Positions 1 through 5,553 of a stretch of DNA of 7,647 nucleotides are shown piece after piece. Source of the DNA: Dethiothermospora halolimnae (GTDB taxonomy: Bacteria; Bacillota; Clostridia; Tissierellales; VENL01); contig NZ_JBAKFX010000096.1 in assembly GCF_037577855.1 (NCBI RefSeq), positions 1 through 7,647 on the forward strand, read 5' to 3'. Position 1 is the first letter of the stretch. Each line of letters begins with the position of its first letter. A program made the translations under genes and the position numbers. The notes beneath the pieces are model-generated. The model searched no databases and was not told the origin of the DNA. It saw only the letters and a list, made by a program, of their open reading frames with translations.

Positions 1-39
1 AGAAAAATACTATAAAATAATAGATTAATTAAACCTTAT

Positions 40-61
40 AAAGCCCAAATGGGCTTTTTTT
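40..61 (+). terminator. Rho-independent terminator of an upstream, off-window gene
   Basis: A 7-bp stem (AAAGCCC at 40-46 with GGGCTTT at 51-57) closes on an AAAT loop and runs into a T tract ending at 61. The T tract is only on the right, so it works for + strand transcription. No coding end can be assigned in the 39 bases before it, so the gene it serves lies outside the window. It also isolates the gene at 144 from upstream transcription. Confidence 0.85.
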
Positions 62-143
62 AATACCCTTATTTGTTATAAAATAATATAAAATAAATAA
101 AATAAAAGTATAGATAATATAGGAAGGAAGGGAGGATGATGAA

Positions 144-707
144 ATGAGACCTTTAAAATACACAAAAGAAGAAAAAATTAAAGTGCTAAAAGAATATGCT
201 AAGAAATGTAAAGAAGACAATTATCTACATACAGACAAAAAATTAATGAAAACAAAAAAAGGCATGAGAATATTATATTTTATAGACAAGGTGTATGGAA
301 GCAAGAAAAAATTTGCTGAGGATTATAATATGTTGGATTTATATAAACAAAACTGGAAAAAGCGAAATAATAGAAAAAAGAAAACAGATGAGGATAAGAA
401 GAAGGAGTTTATAAAAAGATACACAAAGAAAATTGGAAAAAGAAGAGTTTGCTATTATAATCTAGATAATATTAAAATTCCATCTAAATCTTTATTAAAT
501 TTATTTTCAGATGCGAATTTGGAAGTAAGAAAAATAAAGAAAGAGTTTTATAATATATTAAAGAAGTGTGAAAAATTAAATAATAGAGAAAAAAGATATG
601 AATATATTAAAATTAAAATGGAAAAAAATAAGAGATTTAAAAATTTTCTCTACAATAATTATAAAAGAGATGTTATAAATAAAGTTTTAGATGATTATTT
701 TGGATAA
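144..707 (+). CDS. Small very basic protein, possible homing-endonuclease-associated-repeat-like DNA-binding protein
   Basis: This 187-residue protein is extremely Lys/Arg-rich, which suggests nucleic-acid binding. I do not recognise a named family with certainty. Residues about 7-64 (YTKEEKIKVLKEYAKK, then VYGSKKKFAEDYNML) resemble the repeats found beside homing endonucleases: a helix, a spacer, then an aromatic-Gly-Ser-x-x-x-aromatic/Ala motif ending the unit. Residues about 81-135 may hold a weaker second copy (DEDKKKEFIKRYTKKIG, then KIPSKSLLNLF). No HNH, GIY-YIG or other catalytic motif is visible, so it would be a binding module without a nuclease. The start is ATG at 144, with GGAGG at 131-135 and an 8-base gap. 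It is monocistronic: a terminator lies before it and another overlaps its stop codon. It lies upstream of the structured RNA region, so a role in binding that region as DNA or RNA is possible but unproven. Confidence 0.75.
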   Translation: MRPLKYTKEEKIKVLKEYAKKCKEDNYLHTDKKLMKTKKGMRILYFIDKVYGSKKKFAEDYNMLDLYKQNWKKRNNRKKKTDEDKKKEFIKRYTKKIGKRRVCYYNLDNIKIPSKSLLNLFSDANLEVRKIKKEFYNILKKCEKLNNREKRYEYIKIKMEKNKRFKNFLYNNYKRDVINKVLDDYFG

Positions 708-740
708 TAGAGCCTTTATAAATTAAGGTTCTATTTTTTT
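707..740 (+). terminator. Rho-independent terminator of the basic-protein gene
   Basis: A 10-bp stem (707-716 with 725-734, one G-U pair) has an 8-base loop and is followed by a run of seven T residues. It starts on the last base of the stop codon at 705-707 and should end transcription of that gene cleanly. Confidence 0.88.
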
Positions 741-757
741 ATACCTTAAATACTTAT

Positions 758-776
758 GTATATATATTATATATAC
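758..776. repeat. 19-bp AT inverted repeat with one central base
   Basis: GTATATATA (758-766) and TATATATAC (768-776) are exact inverted repeats around a single T at 767. It could be an easily melted site, an operator for a dimeric regulator, or chance in TA-rich DNA. Confidence 0.6.
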
Positions 777-910
777 CGTACTAGATTTAATTATCATGAG
801 GATTTTATCAGATTTTTTAACTAAAAATGATTAGTGAAGTATATATTTTTTATGAAAATATAAAACCCTTAAAAGTTAGGAACTTTATGGAGTAATTAAC
901 TCATATATAT

Positions 911-924
911 AAAGTAATTACTTT
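911..924. repeat. Perfect 14-bp palindrome AAAGTAATTACTTT
   Basis: The sequence equals its own reverse complement over 14 bases. It lies just after GAGT-AATTA-ACTC at 890-902, which shares the core AGTAATTA. Two related symmetric sites this close fit an operator for a dimeric DNA-binding protein, such as the ribbon-helix-helix protein encoded at 6256. That link is inference only. Confidence 0.55.
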
Positions 925-990
925 TAGATATAAATAGTTTAATGTGGTTTTGAATGTAAGAAATATTTAAATAAGATTAAGAAGAAGCAG

Positions 991-1020
991 TAGACTTTTT
1001 TTATGAAAGTCTATTTTTTT
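991..1020 (+). terminator. Orphan Rho-independent terminator upstream of the structured RNA
   Basis: An 8-bp stem (TAGACTTT at 991-998 with AAAGTCTA at 1006-1013) encloses a 7-base loop and runs into a tract of eight T residues. No gene lies between it and the previous terminator at 740. It therefore ends either an unrecognised short transcript from 741-990 or read-through, and it separates the structured RNA from upstream transcription. Confidence 0.8.
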
Positions 1021-1030
1021 TATTATTTTA

Positions 1031-1059
1031 GTTATAAATTACGCCTAATTTCTTATAAT
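1031..1059 (+). promoter_or_regulatory. Candidate sigma-A promoter for the structured RNA and conjugation operon
   Basis: A perfect TATAAT lies at 1054-1059, which predicts a start near 1066, a few bases before the first paired base of the structured region. The -35 is poor: TTATAA at 1032-1037 (16-base spacer) is the best match and agrees with TTGACA at only three of six positions. TATAAT arises easily by chance in such AT-rich DNA. The placement right after a terminator and right before the structured element is the main support. Confidence 0.4.
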
Positions 1060-1065
1060 ATAAAA

Positions 1066-1450
1066 ACGTTAAAAGCACTGAAGTTTGATTTCGTGCTTGA
1101 AATGGACACCTCTCCCCCTTAAACACTGTTTTAATAGCTAGACATATAACACTGTTTTAATAGCAAGACAGCCCACGGGACATACACGCACCTTATTCCC
1201 AATAATCCTATCTAAATACCCAAGGAGAATTGGTAATAAAGTGCTACCATTCCAGCACCCTTTACAAATAAAAAGCAATTTGAAAAGGGAGCTGAAATGG
1301 ACGTATATCTATCCGTTTGTGAGCTTAACGTAAAAATTTCGCCAAGGCGACCGATGCAAAGCCTCTAATTTTTCCTACTCACAAACCCCGTGGCCTGTCT
1401 AGCTATCGGGGGAGAGGTAGTGATCATTCAAGCTACTTCAAACTTCACTC
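1066..1450 (+). ncRNA. Large highly structured RNA or leader, class not recognised
   Basis: No convincing gene exists here, yet G+C rises to about 41% and long complementary segments nest in order. The closing helices are P1 1079-1088/1438-1447 (10 bp), P2 1095-1101/1427-1433 (7 bp) and P3 1108-1118/1408-1418 (11 bp, ACCTCTCCCCC with GGGGGAGAGGT). The central stem P4 is 1160-1179/1387-1406 (18 of 20 paired). P4 opens into a multibranch loop with P5 1188-1203/1229-1244 (14 of 16), P6 1247-1269/1278-1300 (20 of 23, 8-base loop) and P7 1315-1323/1378-1386 (9 bp, directly abutting P4). Inside P7 lie P8 1332-1338/1367-1373 and a UCGC-CAAG-GCGA hairpin at 1339-1350. A TATAAT box at 1054-1059 fits a 5' end near 1066. 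No terminator follows, so the transcript may run on as the leader of the gene at 1528. The + strand is inferred from that promoter and context. I see no group I or group II intron core and do not recognise a known class. A single-stranded DNA role in oriT or replication is the alternative. Confidence 0.8.
1122..1170 (+). repeat. Near-perfect 23-nt tandem direct repeat inside the structured RNA
   Basis: Copy 1 at 1122-1144 and copy 2 at 1148-1170 match at 22 of 23 positions, with a period of 26. The one difference is T1139 versus A1165. Both copies can pair with the same 3' segment: copy 1 pairs perfectly over 1134-1144 with 1396-1406 (11 bp), while copy 2 pairs over 1160-1170 with one A-A mismatch but continues to 1179. 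The copies therefore compete for one strand of stem P4. Confidence 0.9.
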
Positions 1451-1489
1451 AAAGATAAAAAGAAAAAACAAGAAGCAAAAGCCAAAAAC

Positions 1490-1511
1490 AAAACTAATTC
1501 AAAACTAATTC
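1490..1511 (+). repeat. Tandem 11-base duplication before the operon's first ribosome binding site
   Basis: The 11-mer AAAACTAATTC occurs twice in a row (1490-1500, 1501-1511) and ends two bases before the AAGGAGGTG ribosome binding site at 1513-1521. It lies in an A-rich unstructured linker between the structured RNA and the coding start. It may be a slippage duplication that spaces the two, or a binding site. Confidence 0.7.
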
Positions 1512-1527
1512 CAAGGAGGTGAAGCCT

Positions 1528-2136
1528 ATGGCAAAAGGTAGAAAAAAATCCACACAGCTAACTTTTATGACTAAGGATCGTAGATTATTCCAAGCTCTAG
1601 CAAAAACAGGTAGAGCTACAGCAGAACAAACAAGTAAGTATTACAATACAAAAGAAAAAAGGTTAAGGAGATTTATAAAGGAAGGTTATCTAAAAAAAGA
1701 GCCTATAATGGTAGATGGTAAAAAAGGTAAAAAAGCTACCTATTGTTTTAGATTAACAGACCAAGGCAAAAAGTGGGTAAAAGAAAATTTAGCTACAGTA
1801 GATTGTCTTTACAAGCCTACAACTAAAGGAACTCCGCATGATGTTAAATTATTTGAGAAGTATTCTAACCTTACAGAATATGAACAAGACATTGCTTTAA
1901 CGGAAAATGATGTGGTTAAAAGGTGGGGAAAGTTAAAAGGTACAAGTCCTCCAGATTTGGTAGTACCATCCTTTAAAACAACATCTGAAATAACAAATAT
2001 AACAAGAACGGTAGAGATGAAGGTAATAGAGATAACTACAAAAACATACACCCAAAAGGATATAGATGCTAAAGAAGCATATGTAAAAGAACTTATAGGA
2101 AAGGAGGTAAGTGTAGACTATGACAAAGCCAATTAA
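1528..2136 (+). CDS. Winged-helix, replication-relaxation-like plasmid protein
   Basis: This 202-residue protein probably binds plasmid DNA at an origin or oriT. Residues about 15-90 look like a winged helix: helices around RRLFQALAKTGRATAEQTSKYY, a basic recognition helix TKEKRLRRFIKEGYL, then a Lys/Gly-rich wing. An HD pair at 104-105 follows. Residues 142-143 (PD), E168 and K172 give a spaced PD...ExxxK pattern like the degenerate nuclease-fold second half of replication-relaxation family proteins. Nuclease activity is not implied. I take ATG 1528 as the start because AAGGAGGTG at 1513-1521 sits about 8 bases before it; GTG 1519 lies inside that site. It is the first gene of the operon, directly downstream of the structured RNA, and overlaps the next gene by 17 bases. 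The family call comes from the pattern and gene context, not from an alignment. Confidence 0.7.
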   Translation: MAKGRKKSTQLTFMTKDRRLFQALAKTGRATAEQTSKYYNTKEKRLRRFIKEGYLKKEPIMVDGKKGKKATYCFRLTDQGKKWVKENLATVDCLYKPTTKGTPHDVKLFEKYSNLTEYEQDIALTENDVVKRWGKLKGTSPPDLVVPSFKTTSEITNITRTVEMKVIEITTKTYTQKDIDAKEAYVKELIGKEVSVDYDKAN

Positions 2137-3046
2137 AATTAAAAAAACACCAAAATTGAGTGATATAGATAAAGAAGTATTAAAAAAATTTATTAATACA
2201 GAAGATAAAACCATAACATTAACATTAGATAAAATAAGTCCTATTCAGGACCTTTATATTAAGCTTTTCTATTATAAGTATATAAAGTATATATACCATA
2301 TTGGTAGGGGTAGAGTGTTTTACCAGCAATTAAGTGATTATATGGAAAAGGTACATGGAGAAGCACCAAGGAGAACAAGAGAGATGGTAAAAGAGATGGA
2401 AAAATATAAGCTTATAAATAAAGAAATGTATTGGAATAAATCTATTATCGAATTAACAAGAGCTTCACAGTTAGCAATTGGAAAGAAAATAAGTTTAAGA
2501 AGAGATATTGGTAGCCTTACTAGGAGTACATTTATTGTAGAGCATTATAATACTTTTTATCCAGATAAAAGACAGCAGTTTATTTCATTCGTAGAAAACA
2601 ATAAATTTCTATTAGGAGAAGACTGTTTAGAAGAATTTAAAAATCACAATATCTTCTTAGAAAAAGTAAGTAGGAATAACAGAGATGAATATATGCTTAC
2701 ATTTACCCTGTTTGATGTGAATAGCAATATAGACCCTAACAAAATAGTAGAAAAAATAGAACTTATTAACTCAAATATAAATAAAGAGAATGTATTTTTT
2801 AGTCTAAATATTTGTTCCTATGATATAGAAAATTATGAGTTTATAAGTCTTAAATGGCTTAAAGAATATAACACTCCATATTTAAGCAAACAGACTAAAG
2901 AAGATTTAAAAGATACTATTAAAAAAATAAATGAAATAGAAATTAAAAGAGAAGAAAAATATATAAATTGTTCTAGTTTTAAGTTTATAAAATTTACTAA
3001 TTTAAATATAAAAAAGTTTTTTAGCCACAGCAGATCAAAATACTAA
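2120..3046 (+). CDS. Hypothetical protein with probable winged-helix N-terminal half
   Basis: I do not recognise the family of this 308-residue protein. Residues about 45-120 fit a winged helix: a helix-rich stretch from LFYYKYIKYIYH, then VFYQQLSDYMEKVHG, then a basic likely recognition helix PRRTREMVKEMEKYKLI, and a short strand pair. The middle (about 135-245) is mixed alpha/beta without a motif I can name. The C-terminal end (about 285-308) is basic and aromatic. No signal peptide or membrane segment is visible, so it should be cytoplasmic. The start is ATG 2120, with AAGGAGG at 2101-2107 and a rather long 12-base gap. It overlaps the preceding gene by 17 bases, so translation may be coupled. 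Its place between a replication-relaxation-like protein and a coupling ATPase suggests a relaxosome or replication accessory role, which is inference. Confidence 0.65.
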   Translation: MTKPIKIKKTPKLSDIDKEVLKKFINTEDKTITLTLDKISPIQDLYIKLFYYKYIKYIYHIGRGRVFYQQLSDYMEKVHGEAPRRTREMVKEMEKYKLINKEMYWNKSIIELTRASQLAIGKKISLRRDIGSLTRSTFIVEHYNTFYPDKRQQFISFVENNKFLLGEDCLEEFKNHNIFLEKVSRNNRDEYMLTFTLFDVNSNIDPNKIVEKIELINSNINKENVFFSLNICSYDIENYEFISLKWLKEYNTPYLSKQTKEDLKDTIKKINEIEIKREEKYINCSSFKFIKFTNLNIKKFFSHSRSKY

Positions 3047-3067
3047 AAATAAAAGGAGGATAATTTT

Positions 3068-3607
3068 ATGATTAATCAATTTATACAAGAAAAAGAAATA
3101 GAGGTAGATGAAAGAATATTATGGGATATTAAAAGGATATTTAAAAATATAGATTTAGAGAATATAAATATAAAGAATAGAATGTATATCTTTAACAAAA
3201 TAGGAGATAGATTTGAGGGAGTTAAAAAACATACAGATTTATTAACTAGAAAGGGTAAAGAAGATACATTATATCACAAAGAATTGAATCTATTAAAAGA
3301 ATTTATAAACTACTTAATAGATTTATATGAGTATCCGTATAGTCTAGATGAGATTTTTAAGAAGAAAGACAATAAAACTGTTTATAAAGTAGATGGACAA
3401 GCATTTGTGGATGATGAAATTGAAGGTTTTGAAGAAGCACAAAAAACTCCAGAAGAAGAATTTGAATTGGAACAGCCAGAGCAGATTGAAGAAATTCCAG
3501 TAGAAGATATAAAAGAAGAGTTAGATAAGAGTGAAGAAATAAAAGATGATGAAATAAATAAAGAAGAGTTAAAAGATGAAGATATATCTATAAGTGAAGA
3601 TTTTTAG
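3068..3607 (+). CDS. Hypothetical protein with long acidic C-terminal tail
   Basis: This 179-residue protein matches no family I recognise. It has two parts. Residues 1 to about 110 are predicted helical and charged, with Arg/Lys (LWDIKRIFKN, LLTRKGKED). Residues 115-179 are a low-complexity tail in which 31 of 65 residues are Asp or Glu, with a few prolines, so it is probably disordered. Such tails can mimic nucleic acid or hold a basic partner. The very basic proteins nearby and the cytoplasmic face of the coupling protein are possible partners, but no sequence proof exists. The start is ATG 3068, with AGGAGG at 3054-3059 and an 8-base gap. It lies 21 bases after the previous stop and 35 bases before the coupling-protein gene, within the same operon. 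Confidence 0.65.
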   Translation: MINQFIQEKEIEVDERILWDIKRIFKNIDLENINIKNRMYIFNKIGDRFEGVKKHTDLLTRKGKEDTLYHKELNLLKEFINYLIDLYEYPYSLDEIFKKKDNKTVYKVDGQAFVDDEIEGFEEAQKTPEEEFELEQPEQIEEIPVEDIKEELDKSEEIKDDEINKEELKDEDISISEDF

Positions 3608-3642
3608 ACTAAATAAATTAAAGGAAAGGAGGGTAGAGAAAA

Positions 3643-5553
3643 ATGAATATTAAAGAGTTTATAAGAGATATAGAGAGAGAAGTTAATTGGATTTTATGGT
3701 TATTTACTATTATACAAAGTTTGCTTTTAGCAGGGCTCTTTCTTAACAGAAAGAGCCTAATTTTGTTTTTGGGATTTTCAATTTTAGGTATTGTGCTGAA
3801 CATAATTTTAAAGAACAAAAGAAGATTAATTATAACAATAGTAATTACTATTATATATATACCCGTATATATAAACAGTTTAATTCAGCTAAATATTTTT
3901 CTAAAGATAATGATTTATATAATGCTACTTGTATTAGTATTTAGTTATATAAGAGTAAAAGAAATAAAGTTAGATAACATTAAAAATATAGTAAAAGTAT
4001 TAATGGAATTTAAATTTAAGAATAAGAGTGAGAAAGAAAATAAAGGCGATTTACAGGTTGGAATTAACCAAAGCAATAAGAAACCTGTTAATATTCCTTT
4101 TAAAGATAGATTTGTTCACAGTCTAGTCTTAGGACCTACTGGTTCTGGTAAAACCAGTCAATCACTTATTCCTTGGCTTAACCAAGACATTAAAAATAAA
4201 GATTTTGGAATTACAGTTATAGAGCCAAAAGGTGATTTAGCAGAAAAAATATATGCTATGGCACAACATTATGGAAGGAAAGCTATATATTTTAATCCAA
4301 TTTTAGAAGCCTGTCCTACTTTTAATCCATTATACGGGCCAGAGGATGATGTTATAGAAGATATAACTACAACATTTAAAATGTTAAATCCAGATAGCCC
4401 CCAATTCTTCAAAGATATGAATGAGCAACTGTTAAGAAATGCCTTAAAGATATTTAAAAGATTAAAGGGCAATAATGCTACTTTGATTGATTTGAATAAT
4501 CTACTTCGAGATAATGGAGGAGCAGGGAAACGCATAATCAATCAATTTGAAGAGTATAACAAAAATAGAGTTAATAACAAAGCTCTTGAAAGCGAAAATG
4601 AAGAAATTATTAATTATTTTAGACAAGATTACTATAATGAGAAAAGTAAAACCCAAGAGCATACATCTGGGGTAAGATCGCAAGTTGATAAATTAGTTTC
4701 TAATAAGTATTTGAGAAAAGTTTTAAATCCTGAAAATGGTAAATCGGACATTAGATTTGATGAACATTTGAATAGATTGTATAACGATGGTAAAGGAGAA
4801 CAATTAATTATATGTATTGCTACAGCACAAGGAAAATTAAGAGATTTAGGCTCTTTTCTAGGTTATTTTTTAATACTATCTTATCAATCAGCGGTTCTTA
4901 GGAGAGATGGTTTAGAAGATATCCGTATGCCACATACATTAGTTTTAGATGAATCACAGAAGTATGCTAATAAAGGCATGTTAGATCTATTAAATCAAGG
5001 TAGAAGTTATCGTGTTGCTACCGTATTAGCAACACAATCTTTAAGCCTTTTTGAAGAAGAAGCTGGAAGAGGGTTTTTAGAAACAGTTAAAACCAACTGT
5101 AGAAATACATTTATATACCCAGGTATTTCAAGCACCGATGCAAAATATTATTCAGATGAATTTGGCGAAATTATTAAAAGAAGAGTGAGTAAAGGAGTAT
5201 CCAAGCAAAGATTTGACATTTTACAACAGAATAAACCTAATGCTCCAACGGATAGTAAAACTATAGTAGAAGAAGAGAAAGCTAGATTTTCACCATCAGA
5301 TATTATGTATCGGGAGTTTGGAGAAATAACTATTAAGTATATAAAAAATAATACAGTACAAGAGCCAGTAGTAGTAAATATAGAGTTTATTCCTTGGGAG
5401 CTAAATAAAAAATTAGACAAGATGGTAATAGAGAATAACAAATTAATGGAAAAGGGAATAAATCCTTACAAATATAGAACTAAAAAAGGAAAGCTTAAAA
5501 AGCCAATAAATAAAATACTACAAGATAATCTTAAACTAGATGATGTGATTTAA
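3643..5553 (+). CDS. Type IV coupling protein, VirD4/TraG family ATPase
   Basis: This 636-residue membrane ATPase should link the relaxase-DNA complex to a type IV secretion channel and power DNA export. Residues about 14-103 hold up to four hydrophobic segments (about 17-34, 38-56, 60-80, 84-103), anchoring it in the membrane. The cytoplasmic domain carries a perfect Walker A motif GPTGSGKT at 164-171, the family motif IEPKGDL at 193-199, a Walker B motif LVLDE at 433-437, and the conserved ATQS at 463-466 within VATVLATQSLSLF. Length and motif order are normal for the family, and the frame is intact. The start is ATG 3643 after AAAGGAGGG (3625-3633). It is the last gene of its operon and ends at a terminator. 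Its presence is the best evidence that the replicon is conjugative. No relaxase is visible in this window. A terminator-like hairpin lies within its first 120 bases. Confidence 0.95.
   Translation: MNIKEFIRDIEREVNWILWLFTIIQSLLLAGLFLNRKSLILFLGFSILGIVLNIILKNKRRLIITIVITIIYIPVYINSLIQLNIFLKIMIYIMLLVLVFSYIRVKEIKLDNIKNIVKVLMEFKFKNKSEKENKGDLQVGINQSNKKPVNIPFKDRFVHSLVLGPTGSGKTSQSLIPWLNQDIKNKDFGITVIEPKGDLAEKIYAMAQHYGRKAIYFNPILEACPTFNPLYGPEDDVIEDITTTFKMLNPDSPQFFKDMNEQLLRNALKIFKRLKGNNATLIDLNNLLRDNGGAGKRIINQFEEYNKNRVNNKALESENEEIINYFRQDYYNEKSKTQEHTSGVRSQVDKLVSNKYLRKVLNPENGKSDIRFDEHLNRLYNDGKGEQLIICIATAQGKLRDLGSFLGYFLILSYQSAVLRRDGLEDIRMPHTLVLDESQKYANKGMLDLLNQGRSYRVATVLATQSLSLFEEEAGRGFLETVKTNCRNTFIYPGISSTDAKYYSDEFGEIIKRRVSKGVSKQRFDILQQNKPNAPTDSKTIVEEEKARFSPSDIMYREFGEITIKYIKNNTVQEPVVVNIEFIPWELNKKLDKMVIENNKLMEKGINPYKYRTKKGKLKKPINKILQDNLKLDDVI
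3734..3771 (+). promoter_or_regulatory. Terminator-like hairpin inside the start of the coupling-protein gene
   Basis: A perfect 10-bp stem (3734-3743 with 3748-3757) closes a four-base TAAC loop and is followed by a T-rich run ending in TTTTGTTTTT at 3761-3770. It begins 91 bases after the start codon and encodes residues 31-39 at the end of the first membrane segment. The T run is interrupted, so termination would be partial at best. It could reduce expression when ribosomes lag, or it could be a by-product of the Leu/Phe/Lys/Arg codons here. Confidence 0.45.

Larger units (their letters stand above)
741..990. other. Gene-free AT-rich palindromic intergenic region
   Basis: No reading frame with a ribosome binding site is visible on either strand across these 250 bases. 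The region is very AT-rich (about 22% G+C over 781-840 by hand count) and holds several inverted repeats. These are a 19-base palindrome at 758-776, AAAGTT/AACTTT at 872-877 and 881-886, GAGT/ACTC at 890-893 and 899-902, and a perfect 14-base palindrome at 911-924. It ends in an orphan terminator at 991-1020. Candidate roles are replication origin, oriT or operator sites, or a short RNA that ends at that terminator. I see no regular iterons and no convincing promoter. Confidence 0.5.

Noticed and set aside
136..147. Three-codon ATG ATG AAA TGA leader overlapping the start at 144
   Set aside because: It is too short to judge; the ribosome site at 131-135 is correctly spaced for ATG 144, and the arrangement is likely chance.
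29..220. Minus-strand open frame of 63 codons with a hydrophobic translation
   Set aside because: It runs through the terminator at 40-61 and the start of the gene at 144, has no ribosome binding site, and its hydrophobicity is what AT-rich antisense frames give.
795..833. Short open frame of 12 codons in the gene-free region
   Set aside because: It has no ribosome binding site and is of a length expected by chance in AT-rich DNA.
1188..1300. CRISPR array or iteron series
   Set aside because: The repeated segments here are inverted pairs forming stems, plus two direct repeats at 1122-1170; there is no regular repeat-spacer pattern.
1066..1450. Group I or group II intron, or transposon-encoded guide RNA
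   Set aside because: I see no domain V-like hairpin of a group II intron, no recognisable P7 core of a group I intron, no flanking exon logic and no IscB/TnpB or intron protein gene nearby.
1424..1521. Lys-rich open frame between the structured RNA and the gene at 1528
   Set aside because: It has no start codon, begins inside the paired 3' arm and stops within the ribosome binding site of the next gene.
1809..2214. Two minus-strand open frames opposite the replication-relaxation-like and following genes
   Set aside because: They lie wholly antisense to better supported + strand genes with ribosome binding sites, and their Ile/Ser/Tyr/Leu-rich translations are mirror products of Lys/Asn-rich coding.
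3618..5441. Minus-strand open frames opposite the coupling-protein gene (3618-3818, 4269-4541, 4501-4683, 5148-5441)
   Set aside because: The opposite strand encodes a well-motivated VirD4-family protein throughout; no promoter, ribosome site or family match supports the antisense frames.
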